NCBI GenBank assembly: GCA_035771165.1 | Contig: JAWNZC010000178.1 | Coordinates: 619,501 to 683,500, forward strand | Direction: 5' to 3' | Length of the DNA stretch: 64,000 nucleotides | Source of the DNA: Paragorgia papillata | Taxonomy: Eukaryota > Cnidaria > Anthozoa > Scleralcyonacea > Coralliidae | Shown: positions 29,410 through 41,000 of the stretch, piece after piece | Layout of the letters: each line of letters begins with the position of its first letter | Numbering within the stretch: the first letter of the stretch is position 1 | Program-made: the position numbers and the translations under genes | The notes under the pieces: model-generated | What the model saw: the letters and a program-made list of their open reading frames with translations, nothing else | Database searches by the model: none | Told to the model about the DNA's origin: nothing

Positions 29410-32400
29410 GGCTTGTGATTTTTTCCTCCTAATTTTAGCGTACACCGTACTGTACCGGACGTTTGGGTGACACTGACCTCATTTGTTTGTTTTGTTAAGT
29501 TTATTTTCATTGCTGAGTGCGGGACTGCACCTACGCAGATATAATGGCTTTTCGTAATTCAGATATGGATTGGTTACGTCTTAGCCTTAATACCATCAAT
29601 TATCGATGCGAATCCGGAAAGGCTAATTCATTAATGCACATCCTTCTGCAGGCAGATATCGCTTCCTATTTTTTATCAGTTATGCAAGATTAGAAGGTTA
29701 GCCAAGGAAAGTCTGGTTCGACCAACGCCGTCCTGACTAAACTGTGTGTGTATACATGACTACATGCACGCCCGCGAGAACTTTGAAGTTAGACTGAAAT
29801 CCACTGACAGCTTTCGTAAGATGAGGAGGACGCTCAATTTCTGTAAGTATAAAGAAGCTCAAATATGTTCTATTATGAGATTTGCCTTTGTTGTTAAACG
29901 GTTGTAGTCATATAGTAGCAAAACAGGCGGCATGTGATAATTAGAGTTACTTTTCACATTCATACATGGTTTTGCGATAAAGGTGTATATAGATACAATT
30001 TCGTTGGGTTTCTGTAATCAGTGTAGTCAGCCTTAGTAATAATCCATGTCTGCCTGCGATACATATTTAAGATTCTTTCCCGAAAAACTATTAAGTTTCG
30101 TGTTCTCAGAATCTCACTGAGACAGAACCATGAGGCATAAACCATTCTATCACGCACGTTTTCAAAGAAACGTCGAGTCCAGCCCAGTTAACTTTAGCCA
30201 AACTTTACACTGACCATAATTAATACATGACTTCCTCTAAGGTATGAGTACAAGTACCGAGAGAAGAGTACTTGCAGCTAGTACTTTCATAATAGCGACT
30301 AATTTGAATATTCTTTTATGTGCATCTTAATAAGCCTTTCTGGCCTCGCTTGTGTGTCTGCAATTCAAAAGAATCTTTGCTTCATAACGAGGCCAGAAAG
30401 GCTCATTTAGAGCACATAAAAGAATATTTAAACGGTGAAGGCCTGTGATGAAAGTGGCCGTCTATAAATACGTACTCTACGTACATTAATATAATATAAG
30501 TACAAATGAAATGTCAGTAGCTGATAATTACAAACGTAAAGCCGGACCGAATGCATGTAATGGTCACCTAAACTGGTCAGCATTCTGTTATAACTCAGTC
30601 TATATACCAAAAGATAAATGTTCCGTGTTTAAGGAACTGATTACAACGAGCCGGCTAACCCGGTTCACTGAGCTGATTTCTTTAATTTGATTAGGATCGT
30701 GCTGTGACTCTATAGCTTCTAATTCGTAATTCCATGCTTTCTTTTGGAACCATGCATGCAGAAGACTTTAGTACTTTACTCTAGCTAATGCCAGACAATG
30801 TTCTTGTCAAGGGGGAAACTTCTCAATCACAAAGGTTAATACATTTGCGAAGAATTGATTTAGTTTGGGTATACGAGTAAATACTAACATTGATTCTGAA
30901 TTATATCTACTTCGAGCGAGGAATGAACTTCGTGGCATGAAGTTACTAACTAGTAGGCATAGTAACTCAATAAGGGCCTACTTTATAATTGGAAGTAATG
31001 GGAATTATACATGGCTACTCAATGTGCTGCATGAGCCTTCAAGTGTACCGTGTACGATTGGTTTATACTGATAAAACTGTTACTAGGATTGCTTAGTAGA
31101 CTGTCACAGGTGATTCTAAGGTTGACAAGTTATGTGATTGTGTCTGGCAGAGTGGAATTTTTTACACGTCTGTATATAATTATAAGGCATCTCGCTTTAA
31201 TAGTTGAGATTGTGATATATATACTGGCTGTAGATAGACTAGTTGCCAAGATATCGCCAAGACGTCCAATTCTACCACATGTACTGCTATGCACAGTCAA
31301 ACTGTGCTGCAGCGATTAGTGCGGATGGGAGTGGAGACATACTAGAACGATTGTAAAGTAGTACAACCAACGACCCACGGGCATGCAATTCGTACGACTG
31401 CGAGTCATCTCAGATTCGATACTGACCATAAAGTCAGAAATTTTCTGGGTGATGACGATTGGAAATTTTTCCAAGGAAACGGCCATGTTGTGCCAATCTT
31501 GACGATCCTATAAGCGAATGTCAGCATATTTGTTTTAAAATGCTGATTAAACATTTTCTAAACTTGGCAATCGACTTGAATGATTGTGTATATCATTATG
31601 GAAACATGATAATACCGCGCCCATGACACAACCCAGATTTAAGTGGCGAGCTAGATCGCAACGATCTCGTGGAAATCGGCTGGCCTTTATTGCTTGTACT
31701 AAATAAAGAATGACTCAGTCGGACTATACGCAGAGAAGCACTGATTTTTTAAAAGACCACCCCGCGGGAACTTGTTTTCGCCGACTACCTGATAAACACA
31801 CTCCTAGTCGAGTAACTCGCCTCCACATGAACGAGCCATAACATAAGTCAAGTTCAGGCTAAGTGGTTTTGGCCACATATCAAAGTGCATGAGGCATTTG
31901 CGCGTACTCCGATTCCCCATGCACATGACCATGCATCTTATTATTAAAGCTGGATTTAAGCGTAGTAAAATGTCGCTTGACTATTTCCTTTTGTTGTGGG
32001 AGTTTCCATGTGGAACGATGTAGAAAACTATTCAATTAGTCTAATAGAACAATAGAGCGCGACGTACATCTTACGCCTAGTTGAACTGGCTTTATTCCAT
32101 GACAAGTCGCATCTGATACAATGACAGGTTGTACCAATTTTGCAGCCGGCAAGACCCGGCGTGTTTCACTAACTTGGTATCAAGCCGATATCAAATGCGT
32201 TCGTATCATGGCTCGTTAGTTGTTTCGTCTTGTTTTGAACCATCCTGTAACGGCTTGTCAGTCGCAGAATTGTTGCGCTAAGTTCTTGAGTAAGACGCAA
32301 CTTAAGCTCAATTCAAGCTTTAAAGATATGGCATGCGTTGCGCAAAGCCGTGCGCAACAAAAACGATGTAAATTTGTGCGTAAAGACAATATCATCTTCG

Positions 32401-32640
32401 CGCGATCGTTCAAAACTTGAGCTTTAAGTTTTAAAGCGCATCATGGTTTAACCGATCTCTTATCTGTCGTATCTATCTATCTTGTCGTATCATGCATGGG
32501 CTGGTCGGTAGTTGTTTAGAAAACCAAATGTCTATGTTTATGGTGCGGCTGAAAAACGGAAAAACTAATTGTACATACGACAATAACAAATTAAACTGTA
32601 CTCCGGAAGACATAACGACACAGGTACATTAATATAATAT
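29410..32640. other. 3.2-kb gene-poor interval
   Basis: No family was recognised. Short frames at 30865-31071 and 31050-31319 lack any conserved pattern. A palindrome at about 30285-30440 (arms ATATTCTTTTATGTGC and GCCTTTCTGGCCTCG with complements) shares its outer left segment with 33882-33930 and its inner right segment with 34200-34275. Confidence 0.4.
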
Positions 32641-32689
32641 TTTAATATATATTGGCATGGCAAATTGGCAATGGAGCAGGAACTAGTTT

Positions 32690-33118
32690 TGAGCCTTTGT
32701 TTTCTTGGGGGTTTGCATTGAAAGAACTCATAAAATTGTAATAGACGATCCTTTACAACTTTTTCGTATCTTTCTGCGTTTTCAAGATATCTCAATTTGT
32801 TTGATATGTAAATGAGATGGTCTCTGACGTCAGGAGTGGGGTACATATCTAACATGAAATGTTCAGCGTCGCAAGGAGTTTTTATGTGCACAGTTTCAAA
32901 TGATTTCGCTGAACACAAACTTAGAGATAACTGGTTTTGCTACATGTGAAAATATTTTACCCCACACCTGATGGTCAGAGACCATCTCATTTACATATCA
33001 AACAAATTGAAATATCTTGAAAAGGAAGAGAGATACGAAAAAGTTGTAAAGGATGTTCTATTACAATTTTATGAGTTCTTTCAAATTAGACAAACTTAAT
33101 TTTTAGTGCTATTGCCCT
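32690..33118. repeat. TTAA-type foldback, degraded copy
   Basis: The arms carry GAAAGAACTCATAAAATTGTAA and TTTGTTTGATATGTAAATGAG and match 63304-63764 closely. The right end is ...GCCCTTTAG and the left end is lost. Confidence 0.75.
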
Positions 33119-33299
33119 TTAGACCTTTAATAGTATATTTATATTGTGCATTATTTCTATTGTAATATGATAGATTCCTCTTGATTTACATAAACTTTAG
33201 CTTTGATTTTCTCGACTTCGACACCTTGTTTTTCAAAATTACTACGCCAAATGAATAAACTTACCAAATAGATCGTTTTAGCAGTTATTTAACACATTC

Positions 33300-34275
33300 G
33301 CAGTACGTGTTTTATTATTTATTGCCGAGATTTCGACCCGTTGACTCAAGCCTTCATCAGAGCGAAAAAAACCCAATTACACGTCTGTATTTCAAATTGG
33401 TAAATTAAGCTGAATAAAATCATTTGTCTACACATACACGCATGTGACCCCTGTTATCTATAGTATACAGTTGCACTGTAATGTATAATTCCTCGTGATA
33501 GACTATTTACTTCAACTCCCATTCACATCTCATCACTCACTCAGGGCTTTATCTGTTTAATCCGAGAAAAAAAGTTAACTAGCTCTTTCCATAATCTTTG
33601 GCTTTTGTAGTTCTGTAGACCACTTTCATGATAGCCACCGCTTTTAAATAACTCGAAAGAAATTGCTACCTTTCGAAAGTAACAACAATGACCGGGGTTA
33701 AACGAGGAAACGGATGCCATAATGAGAGGATCAATGCGTACACGATACAGGTGTGGTTTGTAATGAACACCATCCGATTACTGTGTTCCCGGACACGGAC
33801 GTTCATAACCTGTTTATTCTGTCTCAATAGATATACCCCACCTTTTAAAACATGAGTTAGAAAACCAATATAGACCACTTTCATAATAGCGACTGATTTT
33901 AATATTCTTTTATGTACTATTTATAAACCGCGCAGGGGGGCTTTATCGGATATAAAACACGAGGCGATAGCCGAGTGTTTTAGAGCCGATAAAGCCCGTA
34001 CTGCAAGGTTTTTAAATGACTTCTAAAAAGAATCACTTCATACGTTCATTGGCGTAGTAATTTTGAAAATTAAGCTTATCTCAGCCGTTAAAAACCAGCG
34101 AGAAACTTAGAGCGAGTCTATATCACATATATAGATCCGATACGCTCACGATTTTTCTTTGTGTTTTCCTCATGAATTATTAATGAATTTTAGAAGTGCA
34201 TTTAAATAACCTCGTTTGTGTGTCTGCAATTTCAAAGAATGCTTTGCTTCATAACGACGCCAGAAAGACCCATTT
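33300..34275. repeat. mixed palindromic repeats, copy C
   Basis: A CTGATGA...GAAA motif lies on the minus strand at 33331-33360. A fragment of the 30285 palindrome is at 33882-33930. A palindrome with the centre CACGAGGCGATAGCCGAGTG is at 33935-34000, with the family tail to 34195. The segment 34040-34080 (TTCATTGGCGTAGTAATTTT) recurs at 47191-47215. Confidence 0.6.
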
Positions 34276-35025
34276 CTGTGCTAACCGTCGCACAATAGAC
34301 GAATTTAATTCAGACGAATTTAATTGTTTGAATTTTATTCGACGAAACTGCGACGTCTAACCATCAGTACGTATAACTCGATTAAATTCGACACATAATG
34401 CGACGACAATGCGTGTTCGAGTTACACGACGAATTATCGTCGCGTCGAATTAAATGTTTCTCTTCTGCCTGTGACAATTCGGCGCCATGTTTTCAAGAAA
34501 TTGTTTTCAGCCCAAGTAAAAACAGTTAAATTCGACTGAATTTCGTCGTTTAACTCGACGTCGCATTACCGACGATATGCAAATAACACAACTTTTTACG
34601 TCACATGAGCATAATGAGTTATCAGAAAAGGTTACATATCTTTGCTATTATGAAAACATGGGCTTAACTCAAAGGAAGCATGTGCGTGTTTCTACTATAC
34701 CCACAACGCCAAACATGTAGAATTCCAAGTGATTTCGTTTCACAATAGCAAAAATATGTAACCTTCTCTCGGTAACTCATAATACTCATTATGCACGTGT
34801 TATGCTGATTGTGTCATTTGCATATCAAACAAACTGGAATATCTCAAAAACGAAGCAAGGAAACCAAAAACTGCAAAAGATGTTATTTTATCATTTTAAA
34901 TGTTCTTTTCAATAAGACAAACTTAATTTTCGAGTCATATGCCCTTTAACGTCGCATTACCGACGAAGTTAATTCGAATTAAATTCGTCTGAATTAATTC
35001 GTCTATTGTGCGACGTTTAGCGCAG
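34276..35025. mobile_element. MITE with CGTCGCACAATAGACGAATT arms, interrupted
   Basis: Inverted ends of about 50 bp (CTGTGCTAACCGTCGCAC and GTGCGACGTTTAGCGCAG). The middle is occupied by a TTAA-type foldback segment bounded on both sides by CGTCGCATTACCGACGA (about 34560 and 34950). The right end stops 42 bp beyond the TXNL4B stop codon, so that transcript's 3' end probably lies within it. Confidence 0.75.
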
Positions 35026-35067
35026 ACCTCAGACCTTCACTTCAAGATAACTCTTTCTGTTGGCTGA

Positions 35068-36073
35068 TTAAACGTCTTTATAAAGAAGGTTGTATTTTGG
35101 AATATTCTTCGGGTCAATAGGACATGTCACAATTAGTTTCCCTCTCATTGCACCTCGGTAAAGAACTTCGATTAAGTCAATGAAATCTTGTTTGGTTTTG
35201 AAACTTCCAATGAATTTTGTATGGTCAGGTGTTCTAGAAAAGTGATAATAATTACGAGGATGAGACATAGTTTTTTGAAGCTACGTTCAAAAAAACGTTT
35301 AAGCCAGAGTAGCGTTATAGTCCGTTTCAGCTTGCTTTTGAAATCCGATACGTATAATTGAAATGAACATTCCGAACTTACATTGCAATGTTCCCAACTA
35401 CGTTGCGAGGTAGATACAAATTTACGTCGGCAATTTGTTTCTGCTTAACCAAGTATCTATTATTATATTCTATACAACAAATAATCTTCTTCTCCGTGAT
35501 TTTACCAAAGGAATTCAATTCAAAGCTTATTAAATTCGAACTTCACGACGAACTTCACAACGAACTTCGCGAACTTCCGTACCAAGTTCCCAACCTTCCA
35601 ACGAATGTTGACAAACGAATTTCAAAAGCAAGCTGAAACTGACTATAAACTATGTCTGATTCTTCACCTGGCTGCGTTGGGAATTTATTATATAATTACG
35701 AGGATTATTTCCACTGGTTTTGACTTTGTGAAACTGTGGGGTTGAACAGTTTCAAATTCATTACCTACCCATAGTCGACCTTCATATGTTGGCCGTTGAA
35801 AAAGAACAAAGTTGCAGGAGAATGAGAAATGTCAAAATATTTTACATAAACTGGAACATTATCCAGTGGTACAATGTAGATCTCTGCCATCTTTGACAGG
35901 GCTTGGTTTGTTTTGGCAAGCTACAAAGAAGAATAACTTACAATAAATAATGATGATAATAACAACAATATGATTTACAATATGGCAACCAATCAATCAA
36001 TTATTTGACCAAAAGATAGACCAACTAACCAATGACAATCAAACTGAACCAATCAATCAATCAATCAATCAAT

Positions 36074-36121
<48 letters not shown>

Positions 36122-36487
36122 AAAACAAATAATCAACCAACCACAACCAACAGGAACAACAACAACAGCAGAAGCAGCAAAAACCCCCAACAACAACAAT
36201 AGTAACAACAACACCAAGAACAACAGCAGCAGCAGCAACACCAAGAACAACAGCAGTAGCAACAACAACAACAACAACATGAACATCACATTCACCAACA
36301 TCAACAACAACAGCAGAAGCAGCAACAACAATGACAACAACAACAACAACAACAACAACAACAGCAGCAGCAGTAAAACAAGAACAACGATACCACCACC
36401 ACCACCAAAAACAGCAGCAGCAGCAACAATGACAAGTCAACAACAGCAACAATGATGATGGTGATAACAATAACAACAACAACAACG

Positions 36488-36536
<49 letters not shown>

Positions 36537-36817
36537 AAGCAACAACAATAGTAACAAAACCAAGAACAACAGCAGCATCAATACCAACAACAGCAGCAGC
36601 AGCAACAACAACAACAACAACAGCAGCAGTAGCAACAACAACAACATGAACATCACATTCACCAACATCAGCAACAACAGCAGAAGCAGCAACAACAGCA
36701 GCAACAACAATGACAACAACAACAACAGCAGCAGCAGTAAGACAAGAACAACAACACCACCACCAACAGCAGCAGCAACAATGACAAGTCGACAACAGCA
36801 ACAATGATGATGGTGAT

Positions 36818-36882
<65 letters not shown>

Positions 36883-37309
36883 AGACAGCAACAAAGACAG
36901 CAACAACCAACTAACCTGAACCAACCAACCACACAATATACCCAAACACGGTCAAACAAATAAATTAGCCGAATATTAATTTCATTGACTAAATTACAAG
37001 TCAGCTTTTTCAGTTACATGCCGTACTTAACTACTTATATAACTACAGTCAACTGTTGCATATAAAAAGAAACCAATCACTCTTATACTACTATTAATTC
37101 CTGCACTTTACAAAACTGCCACTCGTTTATACCAACACCACGGCTTAGAGTACCTCCTTTCACTATTTAATACTCACAATATCATCTAACATCATACAAT
37201 CAGCTTCATTTTCGCGCCCAAATCTCAACACAAGCACTTTGTCTTCAGTACGTCGGATAGCATTATCTATTTCACTTTTCGAACTAAGCTTATTCAAAAC
37301 AAAACTCAT
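35068..37309 (-). CDS. TXNL4B: TXNL4B (Dim2-like) thioredoxin-fold splicing protein
   Basis: Three exons on the minus strand: 37178-37309, 35769-35920 and 35068-35233. They give exactly 149 residues, the length of the vertebrate protein. The start is [18 protein letters not shown]; the core has [20 protein letters not shown] and [20 protein letters not shown]; the end is [13 protein letters not shown]. All junctions are GT-AG and in phase. The fold is thioredoxin-like without a CXXC active site. Relatives (Dim1/TXNL4A, Dim2/TXNL4B) bind U5 snRNP proteins, and TXNL4B interacts with PRPF6 in pre-mRNA splicing in the nucleus. Intron 1 contains a 0.9-kb CAA/CAG tract and intron 2 a 328-bp MITE. 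It diverges from the nuclear receptor gene, with 705 bp between start codons. Confidence 0.97.
35318..35645. mobile_element. TA-flanked 328-bp MITE, copy 2 of 4
   Basis: The closest copy to 6086-6413, same length and same orientation, with TA on both sides. It is in intron 2 of TXNL4B. Confidence 0.88.
36045..36925. repeat. CAA/CAG-rich tract with (AATC)n and (AAGC)n edge
   Basis: About 880 bp composed of CAA and CAG triplets on the plus strand, starting with AATC and AAGC runs at 36050-36121. An approximately 400-bp segment appears twice (words ACATGAACATCACATTCACCA and ACAATGATGATGGTGATAAC at 36278/36645 and 36450/36803). Long Leu/Cys/Val frames on the minus strand are composition artefacts. 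It lies in TXNL4B intron 1. Confidence 0.95.
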
Positions 37310-38014
37310 CGCACCAAAGACAAACAAACAAAATCACAACTACATATACAGCAAATGTTGCCGTTTCGTAGACGCCATTTTGGAGCCTATTAATACCCCG
37401 GGGTACAAAACCTCTGGGTTAAATATTCGGCTGTCTTACCGGGTAATTAACCAGGAATAATTTTGTTCGCTGCTTTGCTCGTATAAAGTGTAGTTTCAAC
37501 CAGAATCTTTAGATTGTACATCAGATATGGTTCGACGTCACTTCTAAAGCTTAACCAAGCATTGTATGTCCAATTGTGAGTACAAAGAGGCTTTTCAACG
37601 ACATTTGAAAATTATGCTGACGTCAGCAATAATGTAACTAAAAACTCTGTAACCCAAAAAGAAATGGTTGTATCGACTTAAAATTTTCCAGGAAGACTCG
37701 TAATAACGATCTACAAAATGTACAAAACAACTACCTTTGTAGGTTTAATCAAGTAACATTTTAGGATTTTGTGTGGTTATTGCATGACGGGAGTGAAAAC
37801 CAGCTATAGTGGAAAGCCCCGGGGACGTTTCCCCGTTGTTTGTGTGGTTATTGCATGACGGGTAATAATTGTTGCGTTTTCATGACCTCCATTCGGCCAA
37901 GTTGAAGTTCGAAGGGCAGAAAGCAAATTTTTGGATCGTTCTACGTTGAAATTGGTGTGCAAGTATCGACGAGGCGCGAAACAAACAAAATTTAAACGCA
38001 GGTGTTGATCAACT
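37310..38014. promoter_or_regulatory. shared divergent promoter region, TXNL4B and nuclear receptor
   Basis: The two start codons are 705 bp apart on opposite strands. Close to TXNL4B is GCCATTTTGG (37374-37383). A 12-bp palindrome GCTGACGTCAGC, a full CRE, is at 37616-37627. GATTTTGTGTGGTTATTGC-like words are duplicated at 37767 and 37840. No TATA box was obvious. Confidence 0.5.
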
Positions 38015-41000
38015 ATGACTGACACGGCCAATAATGGCACGGCAGATCTACCAGGTAAGTAAAGCGTATGACGTGAAAAATATCGCTAACTTCGAGACGC
38101 TTTTCACAACACTGTACAAATTATCATTTCTTAAACAACAGACGACGCGTTTTTACTACATTCGTGCTTCCTGTTTACTAAGCCGTTTCGTGGTCCGTTA
38201 AAAGCCTATTAAACGCTTTGGTTGTCGGTCGAGATCGAGTCAAAACGACGTCATTTAGACTGAAGTTTAGGCATTGTACGTTTTGGGTATACCGAATGCG
38301 AGAAAGCCAGAAAGAAGCCAAAATAAGGAAACTTGGTTCCTTGGAGATCATTTGTTGCAATTTGTGTTATTTTGACCTCCGAACTTCAACGTGAAATAAA
38401 TTCTATTTATTTGAACATAGCCGATCGAACACTCTTGCACAAGGAAGTGTTCTAATAACAAGGCAGAGTTTCTGTAAACGAAATTCGGAGGCGTGACATG
38501 TGAGGTTTCGTTACCTGAAATCCTAAAAACTTTGTTTATTTTTTCAATTTTGACAAAAGTTTATAGACGACAGACACTCTAGACTAAATAAGGTTGTTTT
38601 ATTGAAGACGATCAGATGTATGAAGTAAGATGTAATTTGTTTCTTTTCGTTTTGAAGTAGAGGGAAGTATTAAAACACGAATGTAACATGACTTCCATGA
38701 CAATCTTAACGCGTGTTTTCACTTTCAACGCGGACGTGGTGTGATTTCATTTCATTGTTTTCTGACAATTTGGGATGCTTTCTCGGCAGTGATTTGCAGA
38801 CAGATTTCTTGGAAATCTCTTTTGGTTGTTCGAATTTTTTTGGCTTTTCTACTTGGAAAGATAATTTTCAAAGAAAGCCCTTCCCTTCCTTTACTTTTAA
38901 CAGGAGTGGAGTGGACTTTGCTGGCTATATTAGTCCGTCTAACATGCTTCAGGAAGTGAAATAATAGAAAATAATGAGGTTTATTTCTCGCCCATATAAT
39001 GCGGAAGGAAAAGACTCCTGACGATCTTTTTTAAATTTCTAAACGGAATTTCTAAACAATTCAAGTCAAGATAATTAAACAGTCAGATGTTATTATGTTG
39101 CATTGAACAAAAATATTCATTTCTCAATACAAGGTGTATAAAATTTTCCTGTTCCTCGTTGAGTATTTTTAGCTCTGATGTAGCTATTCTGTCAAAATGT
39201 ATAGCTACTCGTATGCACATATTCATAACACATCTGAAATAAAACTAAAAATTAATTTAGACTATGAAGATTTCTTAGTGTAAATAATTAGATTAAACAC
39301 GATTGGAAATCGCATAGAAAATCGGCCACTTTCATGGGGCGGTCCACATACGTGCTGGCTCAAGTGAGTTGTCGGCCGTGTATTGATGACGTTTACACGC
39401 AAGATATTTGTTCTACGCATGCATAGCTAATACGGGTCAGCCCGTATTTTGCGAGCCTCGACAGCCGCCATTTCCAATCGTGTTAGACAATGGCATGGGA
39501 GATTAGATTAGCCTGCAGTCTGGCAGGGTAGGGGCATGGTGGGTAGGGGGATGGTGGATAGGGGCTGGGGGTAGAGGGGTGGGGGTAGAGGGTGCAGGTA
39601 GATGAACGGGTGGAAAGCAAAAAGGGTGCCTGCCAAAAAGGTACATCATATTCTCTCATCTATAATTCAGGATTATCCTGAATTGTCAAATGGCCTAGAA
39701 TTCAGGATAATCCTACGTTTAATCATAAACCTAATCACACCCCCATATCCAAAATGAAGAGAAAAATAGATAATAAATCTTGTTATTCTAACTCTCTCTC
39801 TGTATAGATGGCCAAGATCTTCCATATAGTCCAAGAGGTATCTCATCACCAATCACCACTTTGACCCAGCACCTAGTCTACCCTCCCACCTTCCAGCCAG
39901 CAACAGCTTTAACTGTTCCAGTCAATTTTCATGGTCCACAGGTTGTTCTCCAGGCACCACCCTTTTACACCCCATACGCTTATCACCAGCATTTGATTCC
40001 ATCAAATGGCTCATCATTTACATATGCAAAGCCAGCATATCGGTTGCATGAATCTGTTATTCAGGCAACGTCTTCTGAGTATTCACAGAACGATTCTAGA
40101 GATGGTCCTAGTCCTGCCAAAAAAGCAAGCACTTCATGCTTCGCATTTTGTTCCCAAGCGGGAGCCAGTTTTGTCTCCGAGTGATCTGCCTGTGTCGAAA
40201 CAACTCAATATCACAATGCAGGAGGGGCCACCAGCATCGTATCACGGACAAACCCATTTCAGTTTTTCCAACCCATCTTTCAACCAACAGGAAACACCAA
40301 AGAAGGAGGATGCGAAAGAGATGAAACAGGAACGAGCCTCTTGTCTGTCAATGAACCATTCACGACCATCAACTGTTTTAATGTCCTTGAGCCCACCTTC
40401 TGTTCCACACACCAACCTACCACGCTCACCTGGAAGGAAACATGGTAACACACCATCCCCGAGTGACCTCAGCGACCAAGGCAGCCCACAGTCATTGGAC
40501 AACCAGCCAACCGCTTGTGTAATCTGTGGTGATAAGGCGACAGGGCACCACTATGGTGTGACAAGTTGTGAAGGGTGTAAAGGATTTTTTAAGAGGACAG
40601 TACAAAACAAGAAAAACTATACATGTCGTAACCTTTCCAAAGACTGCCCAATTGATAAACGACACAGGAATCGTTGCCAGTACTGCCGATTTCAAAAGTG
40701 TATTGCTGCTGGCATGCTTAAGGAAGGTAAGTGGCTGATCAGCTTAGTAATTACTAGAGCAGAGTTACGAGTACAGTGTGTTCTTGGATCTGATGGATAA
40801 ACCAGTGAGCTCTATATATAATGTGGCATCGTCTTAAGAATTCAACAGATTATCTGCACCACCCTATTACCCGCACTAATTAATGATGTTTCCTAGCAAA
40901 ATTAAGAGATAACCTGTCGGTTATTGCCCAGAAAATATGCCAAGCCTTGAATTTCATCGAGGACATGTCCTCTGATAATTTTTGGATCAGCCCGGAAATG

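Noticed and set aside
30865..31319. Two overlapping frames of 68 and 89 aa
   Set aside because: No family resemblance; overlapping frames in AT-rich DNA are expected by chance.
35388..35636. 82-aa frame also found at 6171 and 54641
   Set aside because: It lies entirely within copies of a MITE; the similarity is that of the nucleotide repeat and the frame is broken in other copies.
36069..36959. 296-aa Cys/Leu/Val frame on the minus strand
   Set aside because: It is a composition artefact of the CAA/CAG tract in an intron; no domain and no splice logic.
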